Positions 43,628 to 55,640 of a stretch of DNA of 64,000 bases are shown here, piece by piece (position 1 is the stretch's first letter; every line of letters starts with the position of its first letter). The stretch is from the NCBI RefSeq assembly GCF_964204645.1, contig NC_134030.1:62001-126000 (forward strand), in the 5' to 3' direction. This stretch comes from Tubulanus polymorphus. Its lineage: Eukaryota > Nemertea > Palaeonemertea > Tubulaniformes > Tubulanidae. Under the pieces are notes generated by a model. It did no database searches. It was not told the origin of the DNA and worked only from the letters and a program-made list of their open reading frames with translations. The translations under genes were made by a program, and so were the position numbers.

Positions 43628-46600
43628 ATGGCGCAACAGCAACAATCTATTTTATCATTTACTCGGCGGCGACCGATATTAACAGAATTGTCACCTTCAC
43701 CGAGACGAGGTTAGTTTTACAGTTAAAACTGTTGTTTAGATTTCACTTTGTTAGGCCCTAAACATTAGGGGTGAGAGGATCGAAGGGGAGGGAGGCTCCT
43801 AGGGTCCTGATTCTCATTATGATTCAGATTTGGCTCAGACGAACAATTTTTGTTTTAAACCCTTCTAACCCTACTCGCCACACTGCTTCCAGCAGGGGGC
43901 CCGGCCCTGAACACCCGCAATGGCTGCGGCCCCAGTTAGTGTCTGAGAACCCCCTTAAACCTAGGCTCACTTCCCTGAACCTCCTTCTCGAGCCCCGGAC
44001 ATGGAACCCCGTCCCTGAACCTCCTCCCCGAAACCCGGACATGGAACCCGTTCCTGAACCTCCTCCCCGAGCCCCAGACATGGAACCCGTCCCTGAACCT
44101 CCTCCCAGAGACCCAGACATGGAACCCCGTCCCTGAACCTCCTCCCAGAGCCCCAGACATGGAACCCCGTCCCTGAACCTCCTCCCAGAGACCCAGACAT
44201 GGAACCCCGTCCCTGAACCTCCTCCCAGAGACCCAGACATGGAACCCCGTCCCTGAACCTCCTCCCCGAGCCCCAGACATGGAACCCGTTCCTAGTGTAT
44301 TTGTATAAAAGTTGTTTGTCTTAATTTTCAGGGAATCAAATACAGAATATGTTACGTGTTTCTGATGTTTTAACACCTTCCCCTGACGAACAAGTGATTA
44401 AAATCAGGGGTAGGCGTGAATCGAATTCTTCATTCACTGATATCGATGGTAATTATTAATCCTAGATCAACATTCCTTATTCCTGGTTTATTTATTAATC
44501 GCGTGTGTTTATATTTGACAGATATCCCCGATATCTGGGGTGAAGATGTCGTAGACGGAGCGCCCCCTAGTGCCGTAACGTTGAACTCTCGTAAACGACT
44601 CGCGCTGTCGTCTCCTATTCGAAGATCTCCGAGGAATTCCCCGAGGAAATCCCCATGGAAATCCCCGGCATCCTCGGTGGGGGTTTCCCCATTGAGGATC
44701 GTAGGGAGGAATTTAACAGCTGAATTACTGTCTCCTCCTCAGAGTCCTAAACGAGCGAGAGTCATTAAAAAGAAGTCGACTCCACTTGAGACGTGTCTTA
44801 AAGCTTTGACTTTACAACAGATGTCAGAATTATTGCTTACAATCGTGAATAAACACCCGGACATAGAGGATGTAAGTACTTTCCACCTTAAAGATATATC
44901 CACCTTAAAGATATATCCACCTCAGAGGAATCTATCTCGGAAGAATACACTTGGAGATATCCATCTCAGAAATATCTACTTGGAGATATCCATCTCAGAG
45001 ATATCCACCTTAGAGAAATCTATCTCAGAGATATCCATCTCAAAGATATCTATCTCAGAGATATCCACCTTAAAGGAATCTATGTCAGAGATATCCATCT
45101 CAAAGATGTCTATCTAAGAGATATCCACCTTAAAGGAATCTATCTCAGAGATATCCAGCTCAAAGATATCTATCTCAGAGATATCCACCTTAAAGGAATC
45201 TATCTCAGAGATATCCACCTTAAAGGAATCTATGTCAGAGATATCCACCTTAAAGGAATCTATCTCAGAGATATCCAGCTCATGTTGTTTATAATATTAA
45301 TTTGTAGGAGATCCGAGAATGTCTCCCTGCTCCTGATTTAAAACCTCTCGAGGATAAACTGAAATATTTAGAGAAGAATATTTTCAAATCGTTTCCAAAC
45401 ACGAGATGGGGTTCGAGTAGAGATGCTTTCTGTTATAGACGTGTTAAAACTCATTTAGACGCTTTCAAGGTACGTAATTCATCTATTACACATACAGAAA
45501 CTATTAGATTGTGTTAGTGAACTACAGCGGAACCTCGTTACAACAAACTTCATGTCACCAGAAACTATTAGATTGTGTTAGTGAACTACAGCGGAACCTC
45601 GTTACAACAAACTTCATGTCACCAGAAACTCTGTTCGTTATAACCCGGGCTCGCTGAGACTATAATCCTTTCTCTAGTGAGTTAGAATCTCATTCCAGTA
45701 GATGGCGCTGTGTTAGTGCAGTGATCAGGGCCGATCTTTAGTTCAGTCTCACAGCTGTAGTTCTCATTAATTCCAGTAGATGGCGCTGTGTTGGTGCAGT
45801 GATCAGGGCCGATCTTAAGTTCAGTCTCTTAGCTGTAGTTCTCATTAATTCCAGTAGATGGCGCTGTGTTGGTGCAGCGATCAGGATCGATCTTTAGTTT
45901 AGTCTCATGGCTGTAGTTCTCATTGATTCCAGTAGATGGCGCTGTGTTGGTGCAGCGATCAGGGTCGATCTTTAGTTCAGTCTAACAGCTGTAGTTCTCA
46001 TTAATTCCAGTAGATGGCGCTGTGTTGGTGCAGTGATCAGGGCCGATCTTTAGTTCAGTCTCACAGCTGTAGTTCTCATTAATTCCAGTAGATGGCGCTG
46101 TGTTGGTGCAGTGATCAGGGCCGATCTTAAGTTCAGTCTCTTAGCTGTAGTTCTCATTAATTCCAGTAGATGGCGCTGTGTTGGTGCAGCGATCAGGATC
46201 GATCTTTAGTTCAGTCTCATGGCTGTAGTTCTCATTGATTCCAGTAGATGGCGCTGTGTTGGTGCAGCGATCAGGGTCGATCTTTAGTTCAGTCTAACAG
46301 CTGTAGTTCTCATAAATTCCAGTAGATGGCGCTGTGTTGGTGCAGTGATCAGGGTCGATCTTTAGTTCAGTCTCATAGCTGTAGTTCTCATTAATTCCAG
46401 TAGATGGCGCTGTGTTGGTGCAGTGATCAGGGCCGATCTTTAGTTCAGTCTCATGGCTGTAGTTCTCATTAATTCCAGTAGATGGCGCTGTGTTGGTGCA
46501 GCGATCAGGGTCGATCTTTAGTTCAGTCTCATAGCTGTAGTTCTCATTGATTCCAGTAGATGGCGCTGTGTTGGTGCAGTGATCAGGGCCGATCTTTAGT

Positions 46601-47766
46601 CCAGTCTCATAGCTGTAGTTCTCATTAATTCCAGTAGATGGCGCTGTGTTAGTGCAGCGATCAGGGTCGATCTTTAGTTCAGTCTCTCAGCTGTAGTTCT
46701 CATTAATTCCAGTAGATGGCGCTGTGTTATATAATGATTATTGATTGTATATTTGTAGAAGACATGCAGCGATCAGGGCCGATCTTTAGTTCAGTCTCAT
46801 AGCTGTAGTTCTCATTAATTCCAGTAGATGGCGCTGTGTTATATAATGATTAATGCTTGTATATTTGTAGAAGACATGCTGCGATCAGGGCCGATCTTTA
46901 GTTCAGTCTCACAGCTGTAGTTGTCATTGATTCCAGTAGATGGCGCTGTGTTATATAATGATTATTGATTGTATATTTGTAGAAGACATGCAGCGATCAG
47001 GGCCGATCTTTAGTTCAGTCTCATAGCTGTAGTTGTCATTGATTCCAGTAGATGGCGCTGTGTTATATAATGATTATTGATTGTATATTTGTAGAAGACA
47101 TGCAGCGATCAGGGCCGATCTTTAGTTCAGTCTCATAGCTGTAGTTGTCATTGATTCCAGTAGATGGCGCTGTGTTATATAATGATTATTGATTGTATAT
47201 TTGTAGAAGACATGCAGCGATCAGGGCCGATCTTTAGTTCAGTCTCTCAGCTGTAGTTCTCATTAATTCCAGTAGATGGCGCTGTGTTATATAATGATTA
47301 TTGATTGTATATTTGTAGAAGACATGCAGCGATCAGGGCCGATCTTTAGTTCAGTCTCATAGCTGGGATTCAGTAGTTGAATACACGTGTATCGCGTGGT
47401 ACTATATCAATAGATTACCGGTTTGGGACAACAGTATTCACAACAAGAGTCAAACACAGTGTTACAGGAATCTATCCGGACAGTGCATGGCGGCCGTCAA
47501 AAAATCAGGCTGGAATCATCATCGGTTAAATATTATACGTGAAAAGTAAGTCTCATTCAGCGGGGAGAAGAGAGAGGGTGAGAGGAGAAGAGAGAGGGTG
47601 AGAGGAGAGGGAGAGGGTGAGAGGAGAGGAGAGGGGAGAGGAGGGAGATAAGGAATGTTACTGTACTGTTATTGTATCTGTATATTTCAGGTTGAACGTA
47701 TTAAAGGAATACAGCAATGAAATAGATCCAGTTATTGTACAGATTGATAAAATGTTATCTAAATAG
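43628..47766 (+). CDS. Cut8/STS1-like nuclear proteasome-tethering protein
   Basis: Six exons join in phase to 337 residues: 43628-43709, 44332-44448, 44522-44871, 45308-45469, 47319-47545, 47691-47766. The N-terminus (AQQQQSILSFTRRRP) resembles a degenerate PCNA-interacting peptide. Residues about 90-150 are basic with repeated SP sites (SPRNSPRKSPWKSP), typical of a nuclear CDK-target region. From about 155 the protein matches the Cut8/STS1 fold: LETCLKALTLQQMSELLLTI, NKHPDIEDEIRECLPAPDLK, EKNIFKSFPNTRWGSSRDAF, CYRRVKTHLDAFK, then a helical C-terminal half. In yeasts Cut8/Sts1 holds the 26S proteasome at the nuclear envelope. The animal relatives are poorly characterised. Introns 1, 3 and 4 hold tandem arrays, and the intron 4 array duplicates the exon 5 boundary. 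AATAAA occurs at 48414. Confidence 0.72.
43980..44290. repeat. 40-bp minisatellite in Cut8-like gene intron 1, about 8 copies
   Basis: Unit ccccgtccctgaacctcctc plus ccagagacccagacatggaa, with 39/40-bp length variants. Confidence 0.93.
44880..45290. repeat. Gagatatccaccttaaagga repeats in Cut8-like gene intron 3
   Basis: Alternating phrases gagatatccaccttaaagga, atctatctcagagatatcca and ctcaaagatatctatctc. It begins 10 bp after the donor, so the reading frame of exon 3 runs on into the array for about 80 codons. Confidence 0.92.
45690..47318 (+). repeat. 77- to 117-bp repeat duplicating the exon 5 boundary of the Cut8-like gene
   Basis: About 12 units of roughly 78 bp contain gcagcgatcagggccgatct, ttagttcagtctcatagctg and tagttctcattaattccagt, the first two phrases being the start of exon 5. 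The last five units before the real exon are longer and also include attgtatatttgtag/aagacatg, the complete 3' splice site. The real acceptor is at 47317-47318. Decoy copies read in frame to CSSH, then TAA. Confidence 0.93.
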
Positions 47767-47778
47767 ACAAGAAACAGT

Positions 47779-48292
47779 GTGTTGGGTACTCATCCGAGCC
47801 TATTGTAGGGTACTCATCCGAGCCTATTGTAGGGTACTCATCCGAGCCTATTGTAGGGTACTCATCCGAGCCTATTGTAGGGTACTCATCCGAGCCTATT
47901 GTAGGGTACTCATCCGAGCCTATTGTAGGGTACTCATCCGAGCCTATTGTAGGGTACTCATCCGAGCCTATTGTAGGGTACTCATCCGAGCCTATTGTAG
48001 GGTACTCATCCGAGCCTATTGTAGGGTACTCATCCGAGCCTATTGTAGGGTACTCATCCGAGCCTATTGTAGGGTACTCATCCGAGCCTATTGTAGGGTA
48101 CTCATCCGAGCCTATTGTAGGGTACTCATCCGAGCCTATTGTAGGGTACTCATCCGAGCCTATTGTAGGGTACTCATCCGAGCCTATTGTAGGGTACTCA
48201 TCCGAGCCTATTGTAGGGTACTCATCCGAGCCTATTGTAGGGTACTCATCCGAGCCTATTGTAGGGTACTCATCCGAGCCTATTGTTGGGTA
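47779..48292. repeat. 24-bp minisatellite in the 3' UTR of the Cut8-like gene, about 21 copies
   Basis: Unit gggtactcatccgagcctat plus tgta, virtually perfect. It starts 13 bp after the stop codon and ends before the AATAAA at 48414, so it should be part of the mRNA. Confidence 0.96.
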
Positions 48293-48469
48293 CTCAAGGA
48301 TTTACTTAATGCATTTATCAATGAAAACAGTTTTATATTGTCTTATTACATGCAATGTATATAAAAACAATTCAATCATTTTATATTAAACTCTTTATGA
48401 ATATTTCTGTAAAAATAAAAATTCTTTTAAATGCATTTATCTCAAATATCAGTTTATCTTCAGTACTCT

Positions 48470-48895
48470 GAATCAGTATCAGTAATAACTGGGTTCGAAC
48501 TCGGGACACCCTTGTTCATCCTCTATTCAACATCAGTACCACTCTGAATCAGTATCAGTAATTACTGGGCTCGAACCCGGGACACCCCTGTACATCCTCT
48601 AATCAGCATCAGTACCACTCTGAATCAGTATCAGTAATAACTGGGTTCGAACCCTGGACACCCCTGTACATCCTTTATTCAGCATCAGGACCACTCTGAA
48701 TCAGTGTCAGTAATTACTCGGTTCGAACCCGGGACACCCCTGTACATCCTCTAATCAGCATCAGGACCACTCTGAATCAGTATCAGTGATTACTGGGTTC
48801 GGACCCGGGAAACCCCTGTACATCCTCTAATCAGTATCAGGACCACTCTGAATCAGTATCAGTGATTACTGGGCTCGAACCCGGGAAACCCCTGT
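48470..48895 (+). repeat. 72-bp tandem array with B-box-like motif, about 6 copies
   Basis: Unit ctgaatcagtatcagtaatt plus actgggttcgaacccgggac plus acccctgtacatcctctaat plus cagcatcaggaccact. It is the same family as 9125-9478 (inverted) and 52880-53480. It ends in cctgtacatgtaaa next to an inverted arm at 48919. Confidence 0.92.
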
Positions 48896-48918
48896 ACATG
48901 TAAAAGGAATCAACAGTT

Positions 48919-49022
48919 CACCGTACGGTGCTGCCGCTATGCTCATCGTTAGCGGAATTTTCATACACTAACATAAATGAACTCTGGCAAGCAAGGGTTA
49001 CGGGGACTGCACGTCGATGCGA
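48919..49022. mobile_element. Terminal arm of the foldback/72-bp-array element, copy A
   Basis: Begins accgtacggtgctgccgcta, continues tgctcatcgttagcggaatt and ends gggttacggggactgcacgt plus cgat. It matches the right arms of the elements at 52729-53480. Together with the array to its left it makes an element of about 560 bp whose left arm is missing. Confidence 0.75.
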
Positions 49023-49362
49023 ATTTTTTTCACACCAGGTCCGCCAATTTGTTTCTACATGTGACATGCTATCACGTGATCTCAACATGTAAACACAATA
49101 ACTACCGGTATACATAAAACACGTGTTCCTTATAAAACAGGAATAATTTGAATAACGAGATTCACTCAGTAACTAAACGAAAATTGGAGTCTAGAACATA
49201 ATCCTTAATTATAATGTTAATTGGGGAATTAAATGCTCAGTTTTATTAATTATAATTTATACTGATGTAGACACCGCGCTGTCCTCAATTTAGCTTCTGC
49301 AGGGAATCAAGTCTACGTCCTTGAGCTCCTTCGGAAGGGCTAACAATAAATACAGGCCTCTC

Positions 49363-49658
49363 CATAGGCGTCGCCAGGACTTTTTATGGGGGTCCGAATA
49401 TCGGCAATTTGGTGAATCTAGTAAGGCAACGAAGCTGCCTTTGACGAGGACTCAAGGTCCGAAGTCCCCATGGGGGCTGTGGGGGTCCTCCCCCATGAAA
49501 ATTTTAAAAATTAGGAGCGATTAAAAGCGTTTTTCCACCACCTTGAGTGATTACCTTGTGGAAAAAAAACACGAGTTTTTACATAGTAAAAAATGAAGAA
49601 ACCTAGCCGAAAAAGGGGGTTCGTTCGCACCCCCCGAACCCCCCTGGCGACGCCTATG
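49363..49658. mobile_element. 296-bp MITE-like element with 15-bp perfect TIRs
   Basis: The left end is CATAGGCGTCGCCAG and the right end its exact reverse complement CTGGCGACGCCTATG. The interior has TE-like ggggtccgaa and gggggtcctccccc phrases and no coding frame. Flanks read cctctc before and ctctct after, compatible with a short CTCTC duplication. The superfamily is not assigned. Confidence 0.8.
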
Positions 49659-51277
49659 CTCTCTGCTGCCACCAGACTTCAGCACAACTCATAAAGTCAG
49701 ATATTTATCACAAATCAAACATTTATTTGCTAAACAAACAAGCCCAATCCTGGGCTTCCACACTATTTGTCAAAGAAAATATTGATGAAAATGTAATACA
49801 AAATTAATTATCTATTTACAAATACTGGTAGGGATCAGCAGTATGACAGCCTCAGATTGTCACGAAGAGAGACAAATTATTATATTGAAATCTTTACATA
49901 ATATACTAATACATAAGAAACTAGTTTATATATTTTGATAATACAGCAGTTATGAAGAGTGAGACTTAAATGATTATTGCAGTATCTATATACGGGGTAA
50001 CAGATTTGTCTGAATTTGTCTGAATTTGGCGTGCATATTTTTAACCGATCATCCGCTCCGCTAGCCATGAGGATTGCGTGAGGGTGAAAGTATTAATATT
50101 CTGACACTCAATACATTTTTTTCCTTACACTTTCTAAACTTCCTTCCGCGAAGCGACGCCTAAGGATGGCTTAATGTCGACGAACGCAACCGGCCGGATA
50201 ATCGCCGATCAGCGCCACATAACCTCAGCGTTTTTAAACTTCCAAGCATTTTCAAACTTCAAAAGAAAAGATGCCATTGACCGCAATTCAAGAATGGCCA
50301 GTGACCTACCTGCGATACCTTTTGAAATCATTCCCCGAAGCTTTTGCTATCGGTGATGCAACCAATCACCGGCTACGAATTTTAAGGGGGTCAGCTAAAA
50401 ACTGGTGGGCGCTCCTACAAGTTGTCATTACACTTGGAAATTCTACACGGCGAAGAAGTCTCTGTCGCTGGATATTTGCTCAGATAGGACACGTTTTAGA
50501 AAAAGAGAATTTTCATTAGATTGTAACAAACGCAGCTGAGCTGATAAACTATTTGTTATAAATACAACTGGATTTTGGCAACAGGACACGGAATTTAAAA
50601 ATGACTTTAAGATTGACTCTTAAATAAAAGGATTACATTTTCAAAATGCTGCTTCATCCGCGTTACAAGGTTGCTGTAAGGTAGGTGGAACATTTATTTA
50701 ACATTAGCGGTCGAAATTATGTTTTATAGATTTAGGAAAAAATAGTTGCACTTTAGGTTAGGGTTAGGTTAGGTTTAATTAACAGGTACCGGTACCCAGT
50801 GTTACAGCTTCATGGAAGATACAACAGACTCGCTTACTGATGGAAAACAAGAGCGGTCCGAATTGAATAAGGTAGGACATATTTAAGCGTGGACTTGTCA
50901 ACTAGAGTTGATACGTCCATGATTTCAGTGAGAAGAAAAAGACCCCCCGGGCCACAGAAGATCGAACCCGAAGTTGAATGATGATGACAGAGTGGCTTGA
51001 AAAAATTCAGGTGCGACTTGTATGACATGTCTAATAGTTCTTGTAGATAAATAGAATTGATAGAATTTATGTTAGTTCTAACTAGTTATTTGACCCCCAA
51101 TTAAAACATAATTTCAACCGTTAATTCTTAGGTATTTTGAATATATTTCACAATTTTCCAGCGCCCCCCGCCCTCACCCCCTCCCCTTAAAACGAAGCTT
51201 GAGGTAGGATGAGGAATTGACGATTTGGACTTGACAACTTTTTTCTACATAATAGAAACTACATAAACGTTAACACA
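49659..51277. other. Intergenic, no gene recognised
   Basis: Short frames only. An 82-codon frame from 50271 (plus) has Trp/Arg-rich content but no recognised domain and no splice context. CpG-rich patches occur around 50145-50215. Confidence 0.4.
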
Positions 51278-51868
51278 TGTAGAGCTAGGGGGGGTTGGAC
51301 TATTAACCCCTCAAAACACATACAGATAACAGTGATACAAATATAAAACAATAGACAAATTTACACTTATACAATATTACGCATTAAAATGATAGAATTA
51401 AATTTTTCACGCGCCATTTTATTTTGAAGTCTCATCTCGCGCCATTTTATTTTGAAGTCTCATCTCGCGCCATTTTATTTCGAAGTCTCATCTCGCGCCA
51501 TTTTATCGCGCATCCCAGATACATCACTTATTTTGTTGTTCTGTAATTAATCATATATCAACTCACTCAGTTTTGTATTGTAATATATGTATTGTAATAT
51601 GTATTGTATTATGTATTGTACCATGTATTGTACCATGTATTATATTATGTATTGTACCATATATTGTAATATGTATTGTACCATGTATTGTATTATGTAT
51701 TTGTAATTACTCTTCTCACTCGGTTCTCTCTAATTAGTGTCAGTCTGCCTATAAATACTGATTAGTAGCGAAAGCTTGTGCGTCAAATAAACCTATATTG
51801 TATACTTATACTTGTCTCTTGTCTCGTTATAATTATTCTAAACCCGGTTTATACCCCAGGCTCCTCTA
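51278..51868 (+). mobile_element. Possible solo LTR-like segment
   Basis: The segment begins tgtagag and ends ctctacg, a 6-bp inverted terminal match. Near the right end it has a TATA-like tataaata (51751), an AATAAA signal (about 51787) and a T/G-rich stretch (cttgtctcttgtctcg), an order typical of LTR promoters and polyadenylation sites. The terminal CA is not intact, no target duplication was found, and no gag/pol coding lies alongside. Low confidence. Confidence 0.25.
51405..51510. repeat. 28-bp repeat (cgcgccattttattttgaag), about 4 copies
   Basis: Unit cgcgccattttattttgaag plus tctcatct. It lies within the LTR-like segment and is followed by ttgtaatatgtattgtacc repeats at 51580-51700. 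Confidence 0.9.
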
Positions 51869-52728
51869 CGGAATAAGGGAACATCGTGTTTTAATTCCCG
51901 ATTCGGACCCACTGTCGCAGCCTTCGTCAGTGGACACATGACAACTCGGGCTGGATTCGAACCCTTGAAAGCAGCAGGCCCATTTCTCTTGGACATTGAG
52001 GAAATCTTCTAAGACTAAGATTCGATTTTCAGCCTTCTTTGACGAAGAGAACTTCAGTGAGACAATACTCAGAATTCGAACTTGTGGAATGAACCTGTTT
52101 TGGAATTTTCTGCGAAAGCTTCATTTTTTTACTAGAGGAAAATAAATCAATTTCATATCGGTAACTATTACGACGAGTAATAGGAAATATTGTGCCGAAA
52201 TTGAGAGTATTGAAACAAACACAGCTAACCTACACGGCTGTCTGGAATCAATTGTTTCGGGATGAAAAATTTGCAGAAAATTCCGAAACATTTTCATTCC
52301 ATCACGAGGAGACTGAAATTGACTGGTGACCCACGTCGTACGCTGGGCGAACTTTGGTTATCGGAGTTAGTCGCGAATATAGTCGAATTAAGTGAAACCG
52401 AATTAAAGTTAGTCGGAACCATATTCTGGAAATAGTTCGGAAATAAAGCGCATTCGGTTATTAGTTCCCTAGTCGACTAGATACGAGAACTGAATTTGGC
52501 CCTAACTGAGGAACTAGGATTCTGACCCGGCGGACACGACCATCAGCCAGGAACAAGATAGTCCCGACCAGTCTGACCAGTGGTCGGCGGATGAGAGAGG
52601 ATTAATGTACAAGGCAAGCAACATCGGAGCCTCGCTTGGAAGGTTTCCACTGAAGGCGCTGCGATGCGCCAATCTCGGTAAGTGGACTTTATAAGAATAA
52701 CATGACACTAAACGCAGACGCGAATTAG
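51869..52728. other. Intergenic, no gene recognised
   Basis: Ordinary sequence. A B-box-like ggctggattcgaaccc lies at 51949-51964. A short run of gtcg/gaattaag phrases occurs at 52370-52480. No exon was supported. Confidence 0.4.
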
Positions 52729-53480
52729 TGCTCATCGTAAGCGGAATTTTCACATAAATATAAGTCAACTCTGGCAAGCAAGGGTTACGGGTCTGCACGT
52801 CGATTGCCAGAGTTGACTTTAGTTAGTGTCAGGAAATCCCGCTAACGATGAGCATAGCGGCAGCACCGTACGGGCGGGACATTCTCTATTCGGCATCAGC
52901 ACCACACGAATCAGTATCAGTAATTACCGGGTTCGAACTCGGGACACGCCTGTACATCCTCTATACAGTATCAGGACCACTCTGAATCAGTATCAGTAAT
53001 TACTGGGTTTGTACCCGGGACACCCCTGTACATCCTCTATTCAGCATCAGGACCACTCTGAATCAGTATCAGTAATTACTGGGTTTGAACCCAGGACACC
53101 CCTGTACATGTAAAGATATCAACATTTTACCGTACGGTGCTGCCGCAATGCTCATCGTTAGCGGAATTTTCATACACTAACATAAATCAACTCTGGCAAG
53201 CAAGGGTTACGGGTCTGCACGTCGATTGCCAGAGTTGACTTTAGTTAGTGTCAGGAAATCCCGCTAACGATGAGCATAGCGGCAGCACCGTACGGTCGGG
53301 ACATTCTCTATTCAGCATCAGCATCACTCGAATCAGTATCAGCAATTACCTGGTTCGAACTCGGGACACCCTTGTACATCCTCTATACAGTATCAGGACC
53401 ACTCTGCATCAGTATCAGTAATTACTGGATTCGAACCTTGGACACCCCTGTACATCTTCTATTCAGCATCAGGATCACTC
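52729..53480. mobile_element. Tandem foldback elements enclosing 72-bp arrays
   Basis: Two elements lie end to end after a truncated third. Each starts with an arm tgccagagttgactttagtt ... ccgctaacgatgagcatagc ... ccgtacgg, continues with cgggacattctctattc and two or more 72-bp B-box-type units, and ends with the inverted arm ccgtacggtgctgccgc ... ctctggcaagcaagggttac to tgcacgtcgat. The complete copy is about 52804-53225. At the junction, 53130-53295 forms a 166-bp near-palindrome. No coding capacity, so non-autonomous. Confidence 0.78.
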
Positions 53481-53897
53481 TGAACTATTTTGGTTATGTC
53501 TCCTCTAGGTGGCGGTTTTGGATATAATCGTCTCCTATAGGCGCCACTGTTTGCCCATACATAGCATAACATAAGAATTATTTTTTCTGATGAATTCATC
53601 AATTTTTAATTTTGCCAACTATTTTAACATTAATACAATTAGATTTAATTATCAATACAACTATATATACTGAACAATATCAATATCAGTTCGGTTGTTC
53701 GTTCATTGTTACCCCAACCCTCTTTATTCCACTCCCCCTTCTTTCACTGCACTGCACTCTCCCCTCTTAACTCCCCTCCCCTCTAAACTCCCCCCTACTC
53801 TCACAGCACTCCCCCTACAACCCCCCTACTCACACATAGATACAGATAGTTATATATAGATATATATATATATAAGTTAGTTTGAATTATTGATTAT
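53481..53897. other. 3' flank of the V-ATPase gene
   Basis: Downstream (minus-strand) region of subunit a. A tttatt at 53722-53727 gives AATAAA on the sense strand. C-rich and TA-rich tracts lie at 53700-53875. Confidence 0.5.
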
Positions 53898-55606
53898 TTA
53901 TTTTGTAGCTTCTTCAGTTGAAACGTCCAACATCAAATCAAAAGAGAACGGTTCGAACTTGTAACCTTGACCCGAATAGAACTTGTTCTGGAATTCGACC
54001 CTGCAAATAGAAAATACAAATCAGAATCAATTTCAATACGCGAGACACAGTAAGACACGAGACACAGTAAGACGCGAGACACAGTAAGACGCGAGACACA
54101 GTAAGACGCGAGACACAGTAAGACGCGAGACACAGTAAGACGCGAGACACAGTAAGACACGAGACACAGTAAGACGCGAGACACAGTAAGACGCGATGAT
54201 GACGTACCAGTGAAGACGTAATGTATGCAGGAACGCTGATAATCCTTCCATCAGTAATAAAACAGCTACAGTAGCAAGAGCCCAACACGGGAATATAGCG
54301 ATCATCAGAGGAGCTCCGATCCATCCATCCATTCCTAGCGGAATACGCATTACCATATTCCATAATACCTCCGATAATTCTATCAAAATAATACGAGACA
54401 CTTCTTGAGATATCAGAATTTAAACTGATATATAAGAATTTAAACTGAGATATCATTGTTTGGATTCTAATATCTCGTGTTAAACAGAGATATCTGAATT
54501 TAAACCGAGATATCATAATTCAAATTGAGATATCATTACTTGAACTGAGATATCAGAATACAAACCGAGATATCAGAATTCAAACTGAGATATCATTACT
54601 TGAACTGAGATATCAGAATACAAACCGAGATATCAGAATTCAAACTGAGATATCATTATTTAACACGAGATATCAGAATTCAAATTGAGAAATCAGGATT
54701 TAAAGTGAGAAATCAGGATTTAAATCGACATATCAGATGAGATATTTTTACTTACGAGCGTGAGCTAAACTCAAAGCCCACAGACGCAGGTACGATGCTG
54801 TATTTGAAATACATCCCAAACAGTATTCAATAGTATGAATACATTGATGAATGAATACTTCACCGAAATCAAACTAAAAACAAAACAAATATTTAAAATC
54901 AGTTTCAATAAGAAAACAACTAAACTCAATGAGTTTAACAGCTGTATCCGATTATACGCTAGCTATTTAACTCAATGAGTTTAACAGCTGTATCCGATTA
55001 TACGCTAGCTATTTAACTCAATGAGTTTAACAGCTGTATCGGATTATACGCTAGCTATTTAACTCAATGAGTTTAACAGCTGTATCCAATTATACGCTAG
55101 CTATTTAACTCAATGAGTTTAACAGCTGTATCCAATTATACGCTAACTATTTAACTCAATGAGTTTAACAGCTGTATCCGATTATACGCTAGCTATTTAA
55201 CTCAATGAGTTTAACAGCTGTATCCGATTATACGCTAGCTGTTTAACTCAATGAGTTTAACAGCTGTATCGGATTATACGCTAACTATTTAACTCAATGA
55301 GTTTAACAGCTGTATCCGATTATACGCTAGCTATTTAACTCAATGAGTTTAACAGCTGTATCCGATTATACGCTAGCTATTTAACTCAATGAGTTTAACA
55401 GCTGTATCGGATTATACGCTAACTATTTAACTCAATGAGTTTAACAGCTGTATCCGATTATACGCTAGCTATTTAACTCAATGAGTTTAACAGCTGTATC
55501 CGATTTTACGCTAACTATTTAACTCATCACAGATTGCCCTAAATTCCTACAACCATCAGAATACAACAACCCGATATATACAGGTTTAATAATAATACCG
55601 TAATAA

Positions 55607-55640
<34 letters not shown>

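Noticed and set aside
47735-48364. A 209-codon frame encoding RVLIRAYC repeats
   Set aside because: It lies in the 3' UTR of the Cut8-like gene and is only a translation of the 24-bp array. The real stop is at 47764-47766.
50271-50519. An 82-codon plus frame
   Set aside because: No recognised domain, repeat of a transposon protein or splice context. It is compatible with chance.
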